NCBI RefSeq assembly: GCF_026212465.1
Contig: NC_080060.1
Span: forward strand, 191,501 to 255,500
DNA length: 64,000 nt
Direction: 5' to 3'
From: Amaranthus tricolor
Taxonomy: Eukaryota; Streptophyta; Magnoliopsida; Caryophyllales; Amaranthaceae
Positions 12,111 through 27,474 of this stretch are shown here, piece after piece. Below the pieces are notes generated by a model that was given only the letters and a program-made list of their open reading frames with translations, was not told the origin of the DNA and made no database searches. A program made the position numbers and the translations under genes. Position 1 is the first letter of the stretch, and each line of letters opens with the position of its first letter.

Positions 12111-12377
12111 ATTATTTGTAACTTAGTGTTTTGTAATTCATTATTATCTTATGAGTAATTGAAAGTATGGAGATTAATTAAATGCCTAAATTATTAAAAA
12201 ACTACGGTTATTTTAATTAAAAATCTAAAATTAACTTTTTTATTATATTTTCTAAGAATTTGAAAAAGTTGATAATAATGGGATTAAAGGCCTAAAATTA
12301 ACTTCCCTATCATTTAAAAGCAACGATTATTTTTAATAATTAAAAGCCTAAAAATAAGCCTTGTGAAATTGACATTG

Positions 12378-12493
12378 TTCGCTGTTACTGACGGCGAACA
12401 AAGAAGCTTAGTCAAAGATGGTCAAAATCTTTGTTCGCCTAACAGCAAACAAAAAATTTAACTTTTTAGACCAAGCTTCTTTATTCGCTGTTA
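12378..12493. repeat. Small nested inverted repeat
   Basis: GGCGAACAAAGAAGCTTAGTC at about 12392-12412 is mirrored by GACCAAGCTTCTTTATTCGC at about 12470-12488, with TTTGTTCGCC between. It would form alternative hairpins. Flanked by AAGCCTAAAA/TTTAGGCCTT-type diverged repeats. Identity unknown. Confidence 0.5.
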
Positions 12494-13250
12494 ATAATAA
12501 TGAACCCTGAACCTATGCTCTGGGTAAAAGTACTTATTTTGGGAATTAAGTTTAGAAATTGCTTATTTTTAAAAAAATTTTATATTAATTAATTTGGTTT
12601 TTGTTTTCAAATTTTTCCATTTTAGTAGGAATAGTTTCTTATCTTATTATCTCTTATTTAGCTATGTATTATTTCTTATTAATTGAATGAAAAGGAAATA
12701 CAGGAGAGTCTTATATATAAGACTAAGACAAGGAATAAAAGTCATCGAGTAAGTTATAACAAACTCCTAAACAAATGGAAATAAACTCAACTCACTATAA
12801 AACAAATTAACTATATTTCACAAACATTAAGGATGTAGAACATTCTTTATCTATGGACCAACGTTGGTTATTAGATTTCTCTATAAATGGAAAAGAGGTG
12901 CTTTGGATCCAGAGTGAAAACTAGTGATAAGGCAAAAATATTTAGACAATTTTTAAAATATAAATTGTTGTATAAGAAGGTTTTACTAGAGATGTGCTTC
13001 ATATATTGATTAAATAGTCTATTTAATACATACTATGAGAATATGATTAAGTTTCTAATCATATGAGGTTGTCTTATCAAAAGATAATATGGATGATATG
13101 ATTGAAATAATGTAGGTTATGGCACAAGTAGTACAAATACATATGTTAGGTAATGGGGCCTGGGCAAATGATTGATGAAGGTGGGTAGAAGTTACTGTTT
13201 GGTAATTAGTTGATTAAAATGGAGCACAAGTGGTCTAATTGTCACTCATG

Positions 13251-13559
13251 ACTACACTATAAATATATGAAACAACAGACTGTCTATAACGTAACCAGTT
13301 ATTAGTTGACGAAACTCACACATCACACACGGTTTGAAGACACAAGTAAGGAGTAGCAGCCCCCACCCCAACCCCCACATACACCCACGGTATTGAGCAA
13401 CCCACACAAGCTAAGCTAGCTGTGGGCTGTGCCCTGTGTCACTGTGTGCTTGCTTTCTTAATTTCGCCTCACATTCTTCTCTCTCTTTCACGTGCTTCTT
13501 TCGTTTTCTATCAATCCAATCCCCACTTTCATCTCACATTTTTTATGGATTAAGGATTA
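13251..13559 (+). promoter_or_regulatory. Orphan promoter / 5' leader-like segment
   Basis: CTATAAATATA at about 13257-13267 is a good plant TATA box. About 150-290 bp downstream lies a CT-rich leader-like stretch (TTCTCTCTCTTTCACGTGC and similar) ending in ATGGATTAA, where the ATG is followed at once by a stop. No ORF follows. A MITE-like sequence starts at about 13560, so a gene may have been separated from its promoter, or this may drive a non-coding RNA. Inference only. Confidence 0.3.
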
Positions 13560-13900
13560 GCTTTTTAATTGATTTTTAGCTTTTGATTTGTTGATTAGTC
13601 AAACAGTTAAAAAATATGTTTGGTAAATGGTTTGTAAAGCAGTTGAAAAGCTAGCTTTTAAGCTAAAATGAAAAGACCACTCTAGCGAGCTTTTTTGTTG
13701 GTTTTTGGCTTGTTTGTCCACTTTTTCTCTAATAAACAGTTAACAATCAATACTTAAATTTACCAAACATCTCTACAAATAGCTAGCTTTTTCGGGTAAC
13801 TCAAAAGCCAACAAAAAAAATCAACATTTCCAGCTGGTCAAACAAGCCAACTAAAAAGCTAACAGCCTACAACTAACAGCCAATCGCCAAACACCTCTTA
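13560..13900. mobile_element. Candidate MITE rich in inverted subrepeats
   Basis: Contains paired motifs ATGTTTGGTAAATGG (about 13617) and AAATTTACCAAACATC (about 13756), and repeated AAGCTAGCTTTT/AGCCAACAAAAA words in both orientations. The right end reads, as complement, AGGTGTTTGGCGATTGGCTG, a form common at plant hAT-type MITE ends. The left boundary is uncertain. Confidence 0.45.
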
Positions 13901-14064
13901 AGTTGTTGAATCTACATGCGTCTTACCTTTATTTTTCACCGAATACATTGAGAAAGGTGGAAGTTATTTTAAAAACGTGATACTTACTTTACAACTAAGA
14001 CAAAACCAATTTGCAAAATTTCCCTTCCCATGTGCTTGCCAGCTTGTATATACCTAGTAACATA

Positions 14065-14336
14065 CTACCTCCTATTCAGCCTAAATGTCCCATTTGATTT
14101 TTAACACTATTCACTTATCACTCTTAATTTGTATTTTACTCTTAATCTATAAGTTAAAACATAGTCATGTGGGATCTTGTTTGATTCGTCGCAATACAAG
14201 GATTATTAATATCAACTTTTTATAATTTTTAATTATAATTTTTAATTAATTAAGAATAATTTAAGATATTAAGGGTTAAAATGTTGTCTCAACAAGTTTA
14301 AAATATCAAATGGGACATTTAGGCTGAATAGGAGGG
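14065..14336. mobile_element. Stowaway-type MITE with long TIRs
   Basis: The left end CTACCTCCTATTCAGCCTAA pairs with the right end TTAGGCTGAATAGGAGGG, and TIR homology continues through AATGTCCCATTTGAT. TA flanks the left end. The core AAAACATAGTCATGTGGGAT and CTTGTTTGATTCGTC is in forward orientation. Confidence 0.8.
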
Positions 14337-14680
14337 ACATTTATTATCATCTTTGTCACCATACTAAGTGTGCTTCGCTCAAAAAATCTATGATAAGAAT
14401 TTCGGTAGAGGTGGACGACAACAAGACATATCCAAAATTAACTCAAAACACATTTTAAGATGAGTATTAGACTCAATTAACATCCAAAATTCACCACGAG
14501 TCTATTGGAATTATACATTAGTAATTTTGATTAAATCGAAAAATGAGCAATGTAAAATAACTCGATCAATTTAACCATATTTTATTGTCCAGAAACATAA
14601 CAACGTCAAAATAGGAAAACATGAAAATATTACAAAAAACGAAAAGAATTTAAATATAAAGTAAGAAGTTGATCGTTGTG

Positions 14681-14735
<55 letters not shown>

Positions 14736-15424
14736 CTAATACAAGATTTCAAAACATGTATTGTAAGATCTTTGAAGAAGGATACAAGTAATTAGAATCG
14801 ATGGATCATTCAATCTGCCCTTTGAGCTTTTATGATCAAGTACAAAACCTAAATGCTAATTGTCCTACCATTATCCCCTTTTGGCCCTTTCCAAAACAGA
14901 TTTACAAATTCCAATGAAAACGAACCTTTCACACTCTTTATGTTTAAACACTTCTCCGAAAACTTCTACTCTTCCTACTTTTTGTTGGTGTTCCTATTAC
15001 ATAACATTAACATACCAAATGGCATCTTTAATCCCTGCAAAACAAAAGGAAAACATATATTTATTAAAAATGTATAAGGAATAAATATGAGTATGATTAT
15101 AATTTTAAAAATATTCATAAAAAAGTATTTAGTATAATTAATTGGCAAATAAAAGAGTTATGATTTCAATATTAGAAGAAAAAGAACTACTACTAGTGAA
15201 TGTCATATATTGATGATCTTTTATTTTCCACTAAAAAAAGACGATACAAATAAATGTGCTAATCGGAGATAATTTTATATTTGCTCAACCAAATTTAGCC
15301 TTGAATTTTCATCTTAAACATTTCACAAATTAGCTTTTACGTATTTATCACTATTTGTGCAAATATTTAGCTACTTTATTAGTAAGCTATTTCAAGCCTA
15401 TGTTTATATGTGTCGTTTATTTAA
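14337..15424. other. Intergenic with a (TA)n tract, no gene seen
   Basis: Holds an (AT)n run at 14683-14731. Two overlapping 74-codon ORFs at 14853-15084 match no family I know and I treat them as chance. Confidence 0.5.
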
Positions 15425-16110
15425 GAGAAATTCTACATGATAGCATTCAGTTTTCATGAAATGTCATTGGTAGCACTTTTATAAAGTTTTTCCACATGGT
15501 AGCATCCAGTTTATGCACTATCTAACTGCCTTAATATTTTCCGTTAAATTGTTGTTAATTTCCGTTTAATTCATCATTTTGTAAGATTTTTTCACATTGT
15601 AGCATGCAGTTTTTGCTTTCAAATATTCAGTTTACCATTTTAACGTTTAATTCACCGATTAATTTATCAACGCTCTTAAATGTTGTAACGATTAAGTAGA
15701 TATGTATTAGCGCTTGGAATACACCTTTTGAACTTATGAAATGCACCTTTTGAGCTTATAAAATGCGCCTTTTGAATTATTTATTAGTGTTTATAATGCA
15801 CCTTTTGAACTTTATTATGCCAATAATTTGAATGAAAATAAAATTGTTACAACATTTAAGGGCGTTGATGAATTAATCGGTAAATTAAACGTTAAAATGG
15901 TGAATTAAACATTTGAGAGCAAAAATCGAATGCTACCATGTAGAAAGATCTTACAAAATAATGAATTAAACAAAAATTAACAAGAATTTAACGGAAAATG
16001 CTACGGCAATTAGATAGTGTATAAACTGGATGCTACTATGTGAAAAAATCTTACAAAAAAGTTACCATTGACGTCTCTTGAAAACTATATGCTACCATAT
16101 GGAATTTCTC
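15425..16110. mobile_element. Long fold-back element (686 bp)
   Basis: GAGAAATTCTACATGATAGC at the left pairs with GCTACCATATGGAATTTCTC at the right. Pairing continues inward for roughly 270 bp per arm, for example TTAACGTTTAATTCACCGAT against ATCGGTAAATTAAACGTTAA, and CAACGCTCTTAAATGTTGTAAC against its complement near 15850. The centre (15690-15830) contains repeated AATGCACCTTTTGAACTT units. No coding sequence. Probably a non-autonomous DNA transposon; class not assigned. Confidence 0.75.
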
Positions 16111-16906
16111 AAAATTTAATACTATTTTCAAGCATCCAACGATCTTGTAGAGCAACATACAAAACACACCATGAATATGCATGACCTAAATAAACATTAA
16201 AAACGAGTGCACGGTGCACCCCCAATGCATTTTTAGTGTATATGTATTTATTTGTATAAATAATTAAATATCTATCATTTCATAATTAATAATCAATTGT
16301 TTAATTCAAAATAAATAAGAAACAAAGTTAATTAAATACTCTACTACCTTCTTTTTTCGTTCTCTAATGTTCTTCCGATTTAAAATATTTCAGTTTGAGG
16401 AGAGAGAAATTTAATTGAGATTTTATAGAGATATTGAAAATTTAAATTTACTTTAAAAATGTACAAAAAATAAATTAGAAGAAAAGAAAATAAAGAAAGT
16501 AATAACATGTATGACCTGCTTCCGTCTTATGTTTACCTAATTATAATTATACATTTCAAATATTTTGTCAAATTTAAAAAGAGAAGTAATTCAACAAAAG
16601 ATACTACAAGCCTACAAGGACAAAACCACAAATTGAACACGGGAGGCATGCAGGTTTGAGCAGCAACCACAAAACGCGATGGACAAGATCAAGTTGTATC
16701 CATCATTATTCAACCTCATACCAATGCTCTATTTTGCCTAACATCATTTTTCCCCATTTGTACAATTTGTCAAATTGTTAAATATTTCCCCAATTGAATG
16801 ATTTATCTGTTGTATTTAATTTTTATACCTTCATCTGATATTTGATTTGTCACTTTTTAAATATCTCTCCAATTTGATGATTCATTTGTGTATTTAAATA
16901 TAATTA
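16111..16906. other. Intergenic, no gene seen
   Basis: AT-rich; nothing recognised. Confidence 0.55.
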
Positions 16907-16960
16907 CACAATTTTCAAATGATACAGCCTTACGATGAAATCATTTTTATTGGGCTAACT

Positions 16961-17020
<60 letters not shown>

Positions 17021-17183
17021 TTAAAATAATCGCTTATAATATTAAAGTGATCACTTATAATTTTAATATAATTACTTTTTATAGTTTTAGAGTGATTACA
17101 TATAACTAAAGTAATTAATTGAAGAAATAGACTATTATATGAACCCGTTTCATGGTGAGACGATCTCATATAAGACGAGTTAT
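16907..17183. mobile_element. Second member of the GAGACGGTCTC-ended family
   Basis: Follows the same order as 11521-11736: an ACAATTTTC start, GGGC followed by CAATATATAT, AAGTGATCACTTA, then CATGGTGAGACGATCTCATA and TAAGACGAG. The short TA block has expanded here to an (AT)n run at 16963-17016. Ends less clear than in the first copy. Confidence 0.6.
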
Positions 17184-17567
17184 ATATTTATGTTTTTTGG
17201 ATTGTTTGTCGTCCAATGTGGATTAATTAAATACAATACGCACACACTTTGTAGGCATTTTCCTTCTTCGTGTTACCATATATTTTTCAAATGATATCTT
17301 TTTAACATATAAAGAAAAAAATCTCATATTTTCTTAATTATATACTAGAATTCACAGTAAATTTCACAAATAATTATAAAAATCAAGTCTACGCATTTTA
17401 AATCCACATGAACAATGTATTGGTATTTCGTACTATATGCCGACCTATATGAACACAATTATAGCCGACTTAAACACAGGATGACTTACTTCATTATAAA
17501 ACCACAGTTCACCATTTCCAAAACAATTACAGATTAAAAAAGGCCTAATTATATATTAATTAGATAA

Positions 17568-18873
17568 TTAATTAGAGCTCACCTTAGCGCCTTTACATGA
17601 TTTGATAACAGCAACTAATAGTCTATCCCCTGCTATTTGTCTCACTATTTTTATTAGCTCTGCTCTTGATATTTTCCTTTCCTGTCAATATTAACAATTA
17701 ATTAAGTTAATAATTCTTATCAAATAATCAAATTAACCTTAATTATAATTATTAATATAATATAATATAAATTTAAAGAATAAAAACTTACTTTATATTC
17801 TTGATGATACTTGCTGATCAAAGTAATTGCATCAGATGGCAAGAATCTTCCCAAAACTGAAATCAGTGCAGGAAATGAAATCCATGGAGAAGCTGGCATT
17901 TTCATCCCATTCATCTTTGAAAATCCTAATTAAGATAATCAAAAAATCATTTTAATTAATTCCAACTAATAGAAGTATATGCATAATAATATATTACTAA
18001 TTAATACTTAAGAATTTACCTTCAATTGGATGAGGACTAGGAGGCAGAGTAGTGAAGCTAAGAACATATTCTGGGAGAATGAGAGAATTCATATTGTGAC
18101 TCCAGAATATATATTTCTTTGGATTTTGGAAATCATCCACCCCTGAATCAAACTCGTCACAACTCGGTTCATTTTGAGTCGAGTCAGGATGAATCAACTC
18201 TGACTTTCCTAGTAAAACTCGGCATAGCAACAAATGTTTTACTCCATCTTCATCTGGAATACATTTCTCCAAACTAAAATAGAAAAATAAGAAATCAGCA
18301 TTGTAATGATTAAATTAACGTCGCCAATTCGCAAGTATCGTTAAAATTTGAGGATAAAATTTGCAATTCAAATAGATACCTTAAAGCAGGGAAATGATCG
18401 GGGGACAGACAAATGGCGGCACTATTAGGATTATCTTGAAGATCATGAAAACTAAAACCACGAGATAAAATCTGTTGTATTCTCTCAAATGAACTACCAT
18501 ACCAAGCATACTTAAAATTAGAATTACCGCCATTGTTATGATTCTTAGAACTTAATGCTTTAGCATGAAGTTGAAACGAATGAGCTCTAGCTTGAGCTAC
18601 AAAATCTGACGACCAATTTCTCTTATGAATCGAAACAACTTTCGTATTATTTCCCATTGCAGAACTGAATCTTTGATGAATAATCTCATATCCTCTGTCC
18701 TCATTACTTAATTCAACAGCAATAGATTCATCCAACATTCCACGCCGCCTTCTGTAGGGAGATGTAGAAGAAGGTGTTGATCCTGTAACGCTGCTTTCGC
18801 AATCTGAAGCGTAAGATTCATCGTATTTAGCTGGGGAAAAGGAATCTCCGGTAAAGAACTGAATTGTTTCCAT
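17568..18873 (-). CDS. SRO-family protein (PARP-like plus RST domains), short type
   Basis: Four exons on the minus strand join in frame to 331 codons: 18873-18380, 18273-18020, 17925-17792 and 17681-17568. All introns are GT-AG. After an acidic/Ser-rich N-terminus, a PARP-like fold is inferred over about residues 55-245, with KYAWYGSSFERIQQILSRGF in exon 1 and LLLCRVLLGKSE and YIFWSHNMNSLILPEYVLSF in exon 2. The RST domain occupies about residues 258-320 (MPASPWISFPALISVLGRFL then SRAELIKIVRQIAGDRLL). There is no WWE domain, so it resembles short SRO2/SRO5-type members rather than RCD1. The catalytic PARP histidine motif (HG) is replaced by YG, so ADP-ribosyl transfer is not expected. SRO proteins act as nuclear adaptors binding transcription factors through RST in stress responses. 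AAG-GTGAGC near the end could be an alternative splice donor, so the true C-terminus may differ. Confidence 0.88.
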
Positions 18874-19059
18874 GGATGAAGATCAGGAAGAAAAAAGGGC
18901 GAAATTGGGGAAATTTATCTTGGTGAAGAAGAAAACAAATCAAAAAGAGTTCATTTCAGAATATCTGAATATGGGTTTTCTTTATGATAAAGGAAGAATT
19001 AACGGGTATTTTTCAAAACTTTCATTTAAATTGGATTGTAAAAGATCGATAAGTTTAGA

Positions 19060-19070
19060 TTTATATATAA
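19060..19070 (-). promoter_or_regulatory. TATA-like box upstream of the SRO gene
   Basis: The minus strand reads TTATATATAAAT, about 190 bp upstream of the SRO ATG and with suitable spacing for a plant 5' leader. Prediction only. Confidence 0.35.
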
Positions 19071-19529
19071 AGGTTGTAGATAGAAAAAATACGTAACAGA
19101 ATGGGCAAGTCTAACCGACTTTAAATCCGGTTTCTGATTTAATAGAAAACATATATTTAAGAATACATTTAAAGTTGGCGGTTCATAACGCAAACAGTTT
19201 TTCTAAAAAAATCTTAATGCCGTCGGTTTACTAAAAAAGGTAGGAAGAATATATTATGGACTTTGAAACTTGGGTTATTGGTTATCAAAATAAATTTTAA
19301 AAACTCGAGTGGGACCTACTTTTGTAATTACGTTATTATCCTTTTGTGATTAGGCAAAATTTGTGGTGTTTTGGGTTGGATGAATTGACTTGCATGAGAA
19401 GTAAATTGATAGAACACTATAGCGGATAATTGTAGCCTTTTTGCTACGTACGAAACGTGGGCTAAAGGTGTGAGAAAGATGAGCGTTTAATTAAATGTCT
19501 ATTTTGGGAAATTTAACATATTTGCCCAA
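19071..19529. other. Intergenic, no gene seen
   Basis: Upstream flank of the SRO gene; no repeat or ORF of interest. Confidence 0.55.
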
Positions 19530-19900
19530 GGCCTCTGTTGAGACATCGTCTTTATAAGATACGGCTCTTCAGGCTCAGGTTTAATATTTAAAAAAAAAAA
19601 GAAAAAACCTAAAAATTGACGCGCACGTTTGACCCTATTTGGAGTTGGTGTTATAACCTATTAAAGTTAGTATTTGAAGTTGGTGTTATAACCTATTAAA
19701 GTTGGTATTATAACCTATTTAGAGATACCAACTTTAATAGGTTATAATACCAAACTCTAACAAGTTATAATACCAATTTTAATAGGTTATAACACCAACT
19801 CCAAATAGGATTACACGGCGCGCGTTTTTCTGGTAGTTGTTTTTCTAAGTAATAATAGGCCGATCTATTTGAGAAGTATCTCTTATAAAGATGGTCTTAA
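19530..19900. repeat. Inverted repeat with GTTATAACCTATTAAAG subrepeats
   Basis: Left GCCTCTGTTGAGACATCGTC, then TTTATAAGATACGGC, is mirrored by AAGTATCTCTTATAAAGATG at about 19875-19894. Between them, three forward units near GGTGTTATAACCTATTAAAG face inverted units (CTTTAATAGGTTATAATACC type). Same architecture as 4323-5030. Confidence 0.55.
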
Positions 19901-21426
19901 ATAAAAATTTGTGTTAATTATTGAATTTGGTGGGTTTTACTTTCAATATTTGACAAATATTGTTAGTTAATAAAATTAATTGATTTGATCGGCTAATTTT
20001 TAAATTTACTATAAACACTTTCTTTCAAAATAGTTGTTTAGAACAAGAAGTAAAGTTATTTGGTCAAAAGTTCACCAAATATTCACCATCTAACAATTTA
20101 TTTATGTCATCATGTTCCGTTATACCTCATTATCGATTTTGTAAGTAATTCTATTTTGTAAGTGTAGGCTAGAACTAGAAGCATGGGAAACTAATTTAGG
20201 AATTGTACGTTTTCTTAGAAAATTGGACATTTTCCTTAAGTAAGAGTACATAATTAGGAGTAGTTTATACTCGGTAAAAGGATATCATTAATTAGCATCA
20301 ATACTTAATGATGTTGATTTTGAAACATAATATGATTTGATAAGTGAATTAGAAAATATTTTATTTTTATGTTATTTTAGGATTTGGTGGTACACTTTGA
20401 AAATAAAGGTTTTAATAAAATACTCTATTTTATTTTTCGTTAAAAAAGATAACACTAGATAACACTAGAGTACTTGTACGTGTTGCTGGATTTAGGTTCA
20501 ATTGAAGTATAAGTCTAATAGGGTCCAATCAAATAAATTAAATTGAGGCATGTCAAGCTTTTAGCCTAAAAACCTCATTTGGGGTGAATTTTAAATTTTA
20601 AGTATTTAACTAAATATTCCATTAATTATTAAATTAAGGAATGAAAGGAAAAGTACTGAATTATGGTTAAATTAGGTATATATCTACACTTAGCTTCAAC
20701 TGAGATTATAGCTTATTAGTGGAATTGAATTTTATTATATATTTTGAGTACAATTGGTTGATTTAATTGGGTAATCGGACAAATAAATAAGACTTTTTAG
20801 TTGCAAATATTATTAGATTCTCGGTAGGAAGGAAAATTTTCACATATAAATTAAATGATTTGCATTAAATATTTCCTTCACATTTTATTAATTAGTACAG
20901 TTTCTATAGTAACTACTGTTCATCAACTAATCTTATTTGGTATATATTTTTTCATATATAATATAAAACATAGTTAAGTGAGATATTGTTTAATTCGTCT
21001 TAATGCGTATTTTTTATAATATTAACTTTTTAAAATTTGTTATCATATAAAATTAAAAATATAATATATTAAAATCGTGCATTGAATAGCGTGAAAAATA
21101 AAAGTATAGTAAATATTAAAAAAGAGAAATTAAGTGATCGGACATAAAAAAATAAGTGAGTCCTGGATTAAAAGACTAATTAGGAGAGGTGATGAGTATA
21201 TCAATGATGTGTTGACTTTGTTTTTGGAAGAAAAATACTCCAACCGAATAGAGTAATAGACATTGTTTGTTGATAAGAATTAGTAGAAGTCTAATATTAC
21301 TTCCATCTGGATGCAAGTATAAGTAGCTGTTTTTGTGGTATGACAACCAAAACAAGCTCCTATGTTGCAACTTTTATATAATATGATGTAATCCTATTAC
21401 TATTTTTTTATAAAATAACTCCTATC
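19901..21426. other. Intergenic, no gene seen; one MITE remnant
   Basis: No supported gene. A diverged Stowaway-family remnant lies at about 20900-21120. Confidence 0.55.
20900..21120. mobile_element. Diverged Stowaway-family remnant
   Basis: Contains the family core AACATAGTTAAGTGAGATAT and TGTTTAATTCGTCTTAATGC in forward orientation and GCATTGAATAGCGTG downstream, as in the copies at 37749 and 51305. The ends are degraded. Confidence 0.45.
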
Positions 21427-25198
<3,772 letters not shown>

Positions 25199-25394
25199 TA
25201 CATTCATGCTGATCTTAATTATTGAAGTATCAAATTCTCCAACAATGCAGCAGCTCCAACCATCTTAGAATCTTACTTTTTCTGAAGGAACATTCATCCA
25301 CTTTTTTTATAAATTAAACTTTGTGTACCTATATGTATGGTGTTTTATTCACCGTTCATTAAAATTTTTAATCAATGACAAAATCATGAACTAC

Positions 25395-25600
25395 TTTATA
25401 GGTTAGGGGTTGCCCTATTATGGGCAAAGTTGCATGAAAACATGTTGAGGTGGTTTGGATATGTGAAGCAAAAGAGTGAAAATGCATGGTAGAAAGCCTT
25501 ATAATAGTAGAGGGTAAGAGAAGTCGGGGTAGATCTAAGTGAATAAGGGAGCAACAACTAAAAGTTGACTTATTTGACCTGCATCGCACCCGTGGGCTTG
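25395..25600 (+). pseudogene. LINE (non-LTR) retrotransposon 3' remnant
   Basis: The plus strand encodes, with stops and at least one frameshift, ENMLRWFGYVKQKSENA and then a GKRSRGRSK-like basic stretch followed by QLKVDLFDLH. This pattern (LRWFGHV, RGRPK, LK-DL) marks the C-terminal end of plant LINE reverse-transcriptase polyproteins. Only about 200 bp survive. Confidence 0.6.
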
Positions 25601-25609
25601 AGCCCATAA

Positions 25610-26762
25610 ACCCACGAGTAACGAGCGTTGACTTGCATATAATACTTGATAAGTTTCACTATTTTTCAAAATCATATGGTATTAAATGAGTTATTCATCA
25701 AGTATTATGTGCAAGTCTACAATCTAATATTTTAACGTTGCGAGATCTACCATATAGATCTCACATATGAAGTATATTCAACAAGATCAGGGTGAAAAGT
25801 GGTTGCACGTTAAATAGAGGCGCCCAAAAGCCATTGAGGGAACATCACTTGTGAGATTGTAGACAATTAATGGAGCACAAAATTCATAATTAATCTACAT
25901 TTTCTAAACATCGTTATCTTCCACGCACATTCCAACTTATCAGTTATACCAAATTCTTGTATGCAAATTCTTAAATGACATAGTGTTATAGTAACAGATG
26001 TTCAATATATGTGTTGAATAATTCACGAGATACAAATTATTTAGCATATAGTAGCTTATGACATATCATTGGGTTCGGTTATCAGGTTAAGTTTTTGGTT
26101 GAATTGTTCTTTGACATATCAAAGCCAACGTGATATAATGATATATTATGGGTTCGCATCTCATCTAACTTTTATTTTAAGTGGAATATTTAGTACCATT
26201 CATGCATGTATACGGATTATAGAGGGCTATGGGGCTTTAATTATTATATCCACTTACATTTTTTGTTAAAATGGTTCCTTATCAATTAGCCGTATTTTTT
26301 ATGTGAATTTCTGATGTTATAAACTAGTCTCGAAATGCTAGCTGAGCCCGCAATGTTTTTGTGTGTGGGTGAAGACCAAGGAGGCCAGAAAAAATCACAA
26401 GACATAGCGGATATTGTTGGTAAAGGGCCAAATACTTATGTTAGTTTCTTTCGTTGACTTGGCCCACACACCAAATGAGAGGATTGTTTTGAGTATTTGG
26501 GCTAATCTTTGAAGTAGCCCAACATCTTGCAATTGGAATCTTTGGCCTCAACTCACCACGACTTAAGACTTAAGAACCCCGAGAATCATTTTTCACAAAG
26601 TCATTCTTTTCGTTCGGCTTACCCGACAATCCAAAATCGACTTAAGAGCGTCAAATCATAACAGATGTCCCGAAATGACAACAGAAAAGAAAGTTAAAAG
26701 ATCATTAATCGGGTAGGAAACATGAGGAGGCACTAATGTTTCAGATACATTGGGTCAATTTT
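25610..26762. other. Intergenic, no gene seen
   Basis: Somewhat less AT-rich than its surroundings towards 26340-26760, but I could not tie it to any gene or repeat. Confidence 0.5.
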
Positions 26763-27045
26763 TGATAAGGATATGATATATGCCCAAGACATATGTTACA
26801 TGTTCTATCCTTATTCTTTTGTCTGTATATATCAATTATAGTTAGTCCCTCCTTAACCTATATTACTTGTCTCTTCTTGTACAGTTAGTTTTCTTCCAAT
26901 TTCATTGTCTTTTCCTAAAGCTAATATATAAAGCCACCTACTGTTCTTTTCCATCATTACATTAAATAATATTTTTCTGTTCTTCTTTCCTTCTCTCAAG
27001 TATTGTTAATTTTTCTTATTTGCTGTTATTCTCAAAACAATATCA
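26763..27045 (+). repeat. 5' LTR of copia element 3
   Basis: 283 bp, TGATAAGG...TATCA, aligned with 37024-37294; about 14 bp around 26938 are absent from the other copy. Confidence 0.92.
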
Positions 27046-27186
27046 TGGTATCCAGCAACCATAGGTGCTTGATGTTTTTTTTTCTTTTCTTTTTCTGCCA
27101 TTAATCTTCATTAAGAATCCGTTTCTTGCTTTTTCTTTTCAACTATTTTTTATTCTCACATCCTGTGTTCTTTCTATCAAATAACA

Positions 27187-27264
27187 TGGAACAACAAATT
27201 GTTACAGCACCAAACAATACAGCAACTGACCCAACACAAAATTCAAGTAGTGTGTACTATTTAC
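27187..27264 (+). pseudogene. Copia gag N-terminus of element 3 (cut by element 2)
   Basis: The ATG at 27187 opens MEQQIVTAPNNTATDP and continues to the insertion site. The reading frame resumes at 32978 after element 2, with the duplicated TTTAC, as HPLDSASSKLVSIVF. Confidence 0.75.
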
Positions 27265-27462
27265 TGAAACAAGGTAGTAAAAAAGGAATTAGGGTTTGAA
27301 TACTTCTTGTATTGAATTTGATCAATGGCCAATGTCAAAATATATACACAGCTATGAAACTAAGAAAGGTAAGAAAATAAATACAGAATAAGAATATTAC
27401 TGAATATCCTAAATATGTTAAAGAATATTTCTAAGTATCCTAAATATGTTAACTTTCCTACA
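27265..27462 (-). repeat. 3' LTR of copia element 2
   Basis: 198 bp, TGAAAC...CCTACA on the plus strand; two mismatches to the 5' LTR. Confidence 0.95.
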
Positions 27463-27474
27463 CTCCCCCTCAAG

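Noticed and set aside
14853..15084. Two overlapping 74-codon ORFs with nearby splice-like TTTTGCAG on the minus strand
   Set aside because: No frame shows a known family on either strand; length is within chance.
18872..19096. 74-codon plus-strand ORF opposite the SRO start
   Set aside because: It overlaps the SRO promoter/leader in antisense and has no homology.
26060..26270. Possible tRNA-derived SINE (GGGTTCGCATCTC resembles a B box)
   Set aside because: No convincing A box at the right distance and no 3' tail or duplication.
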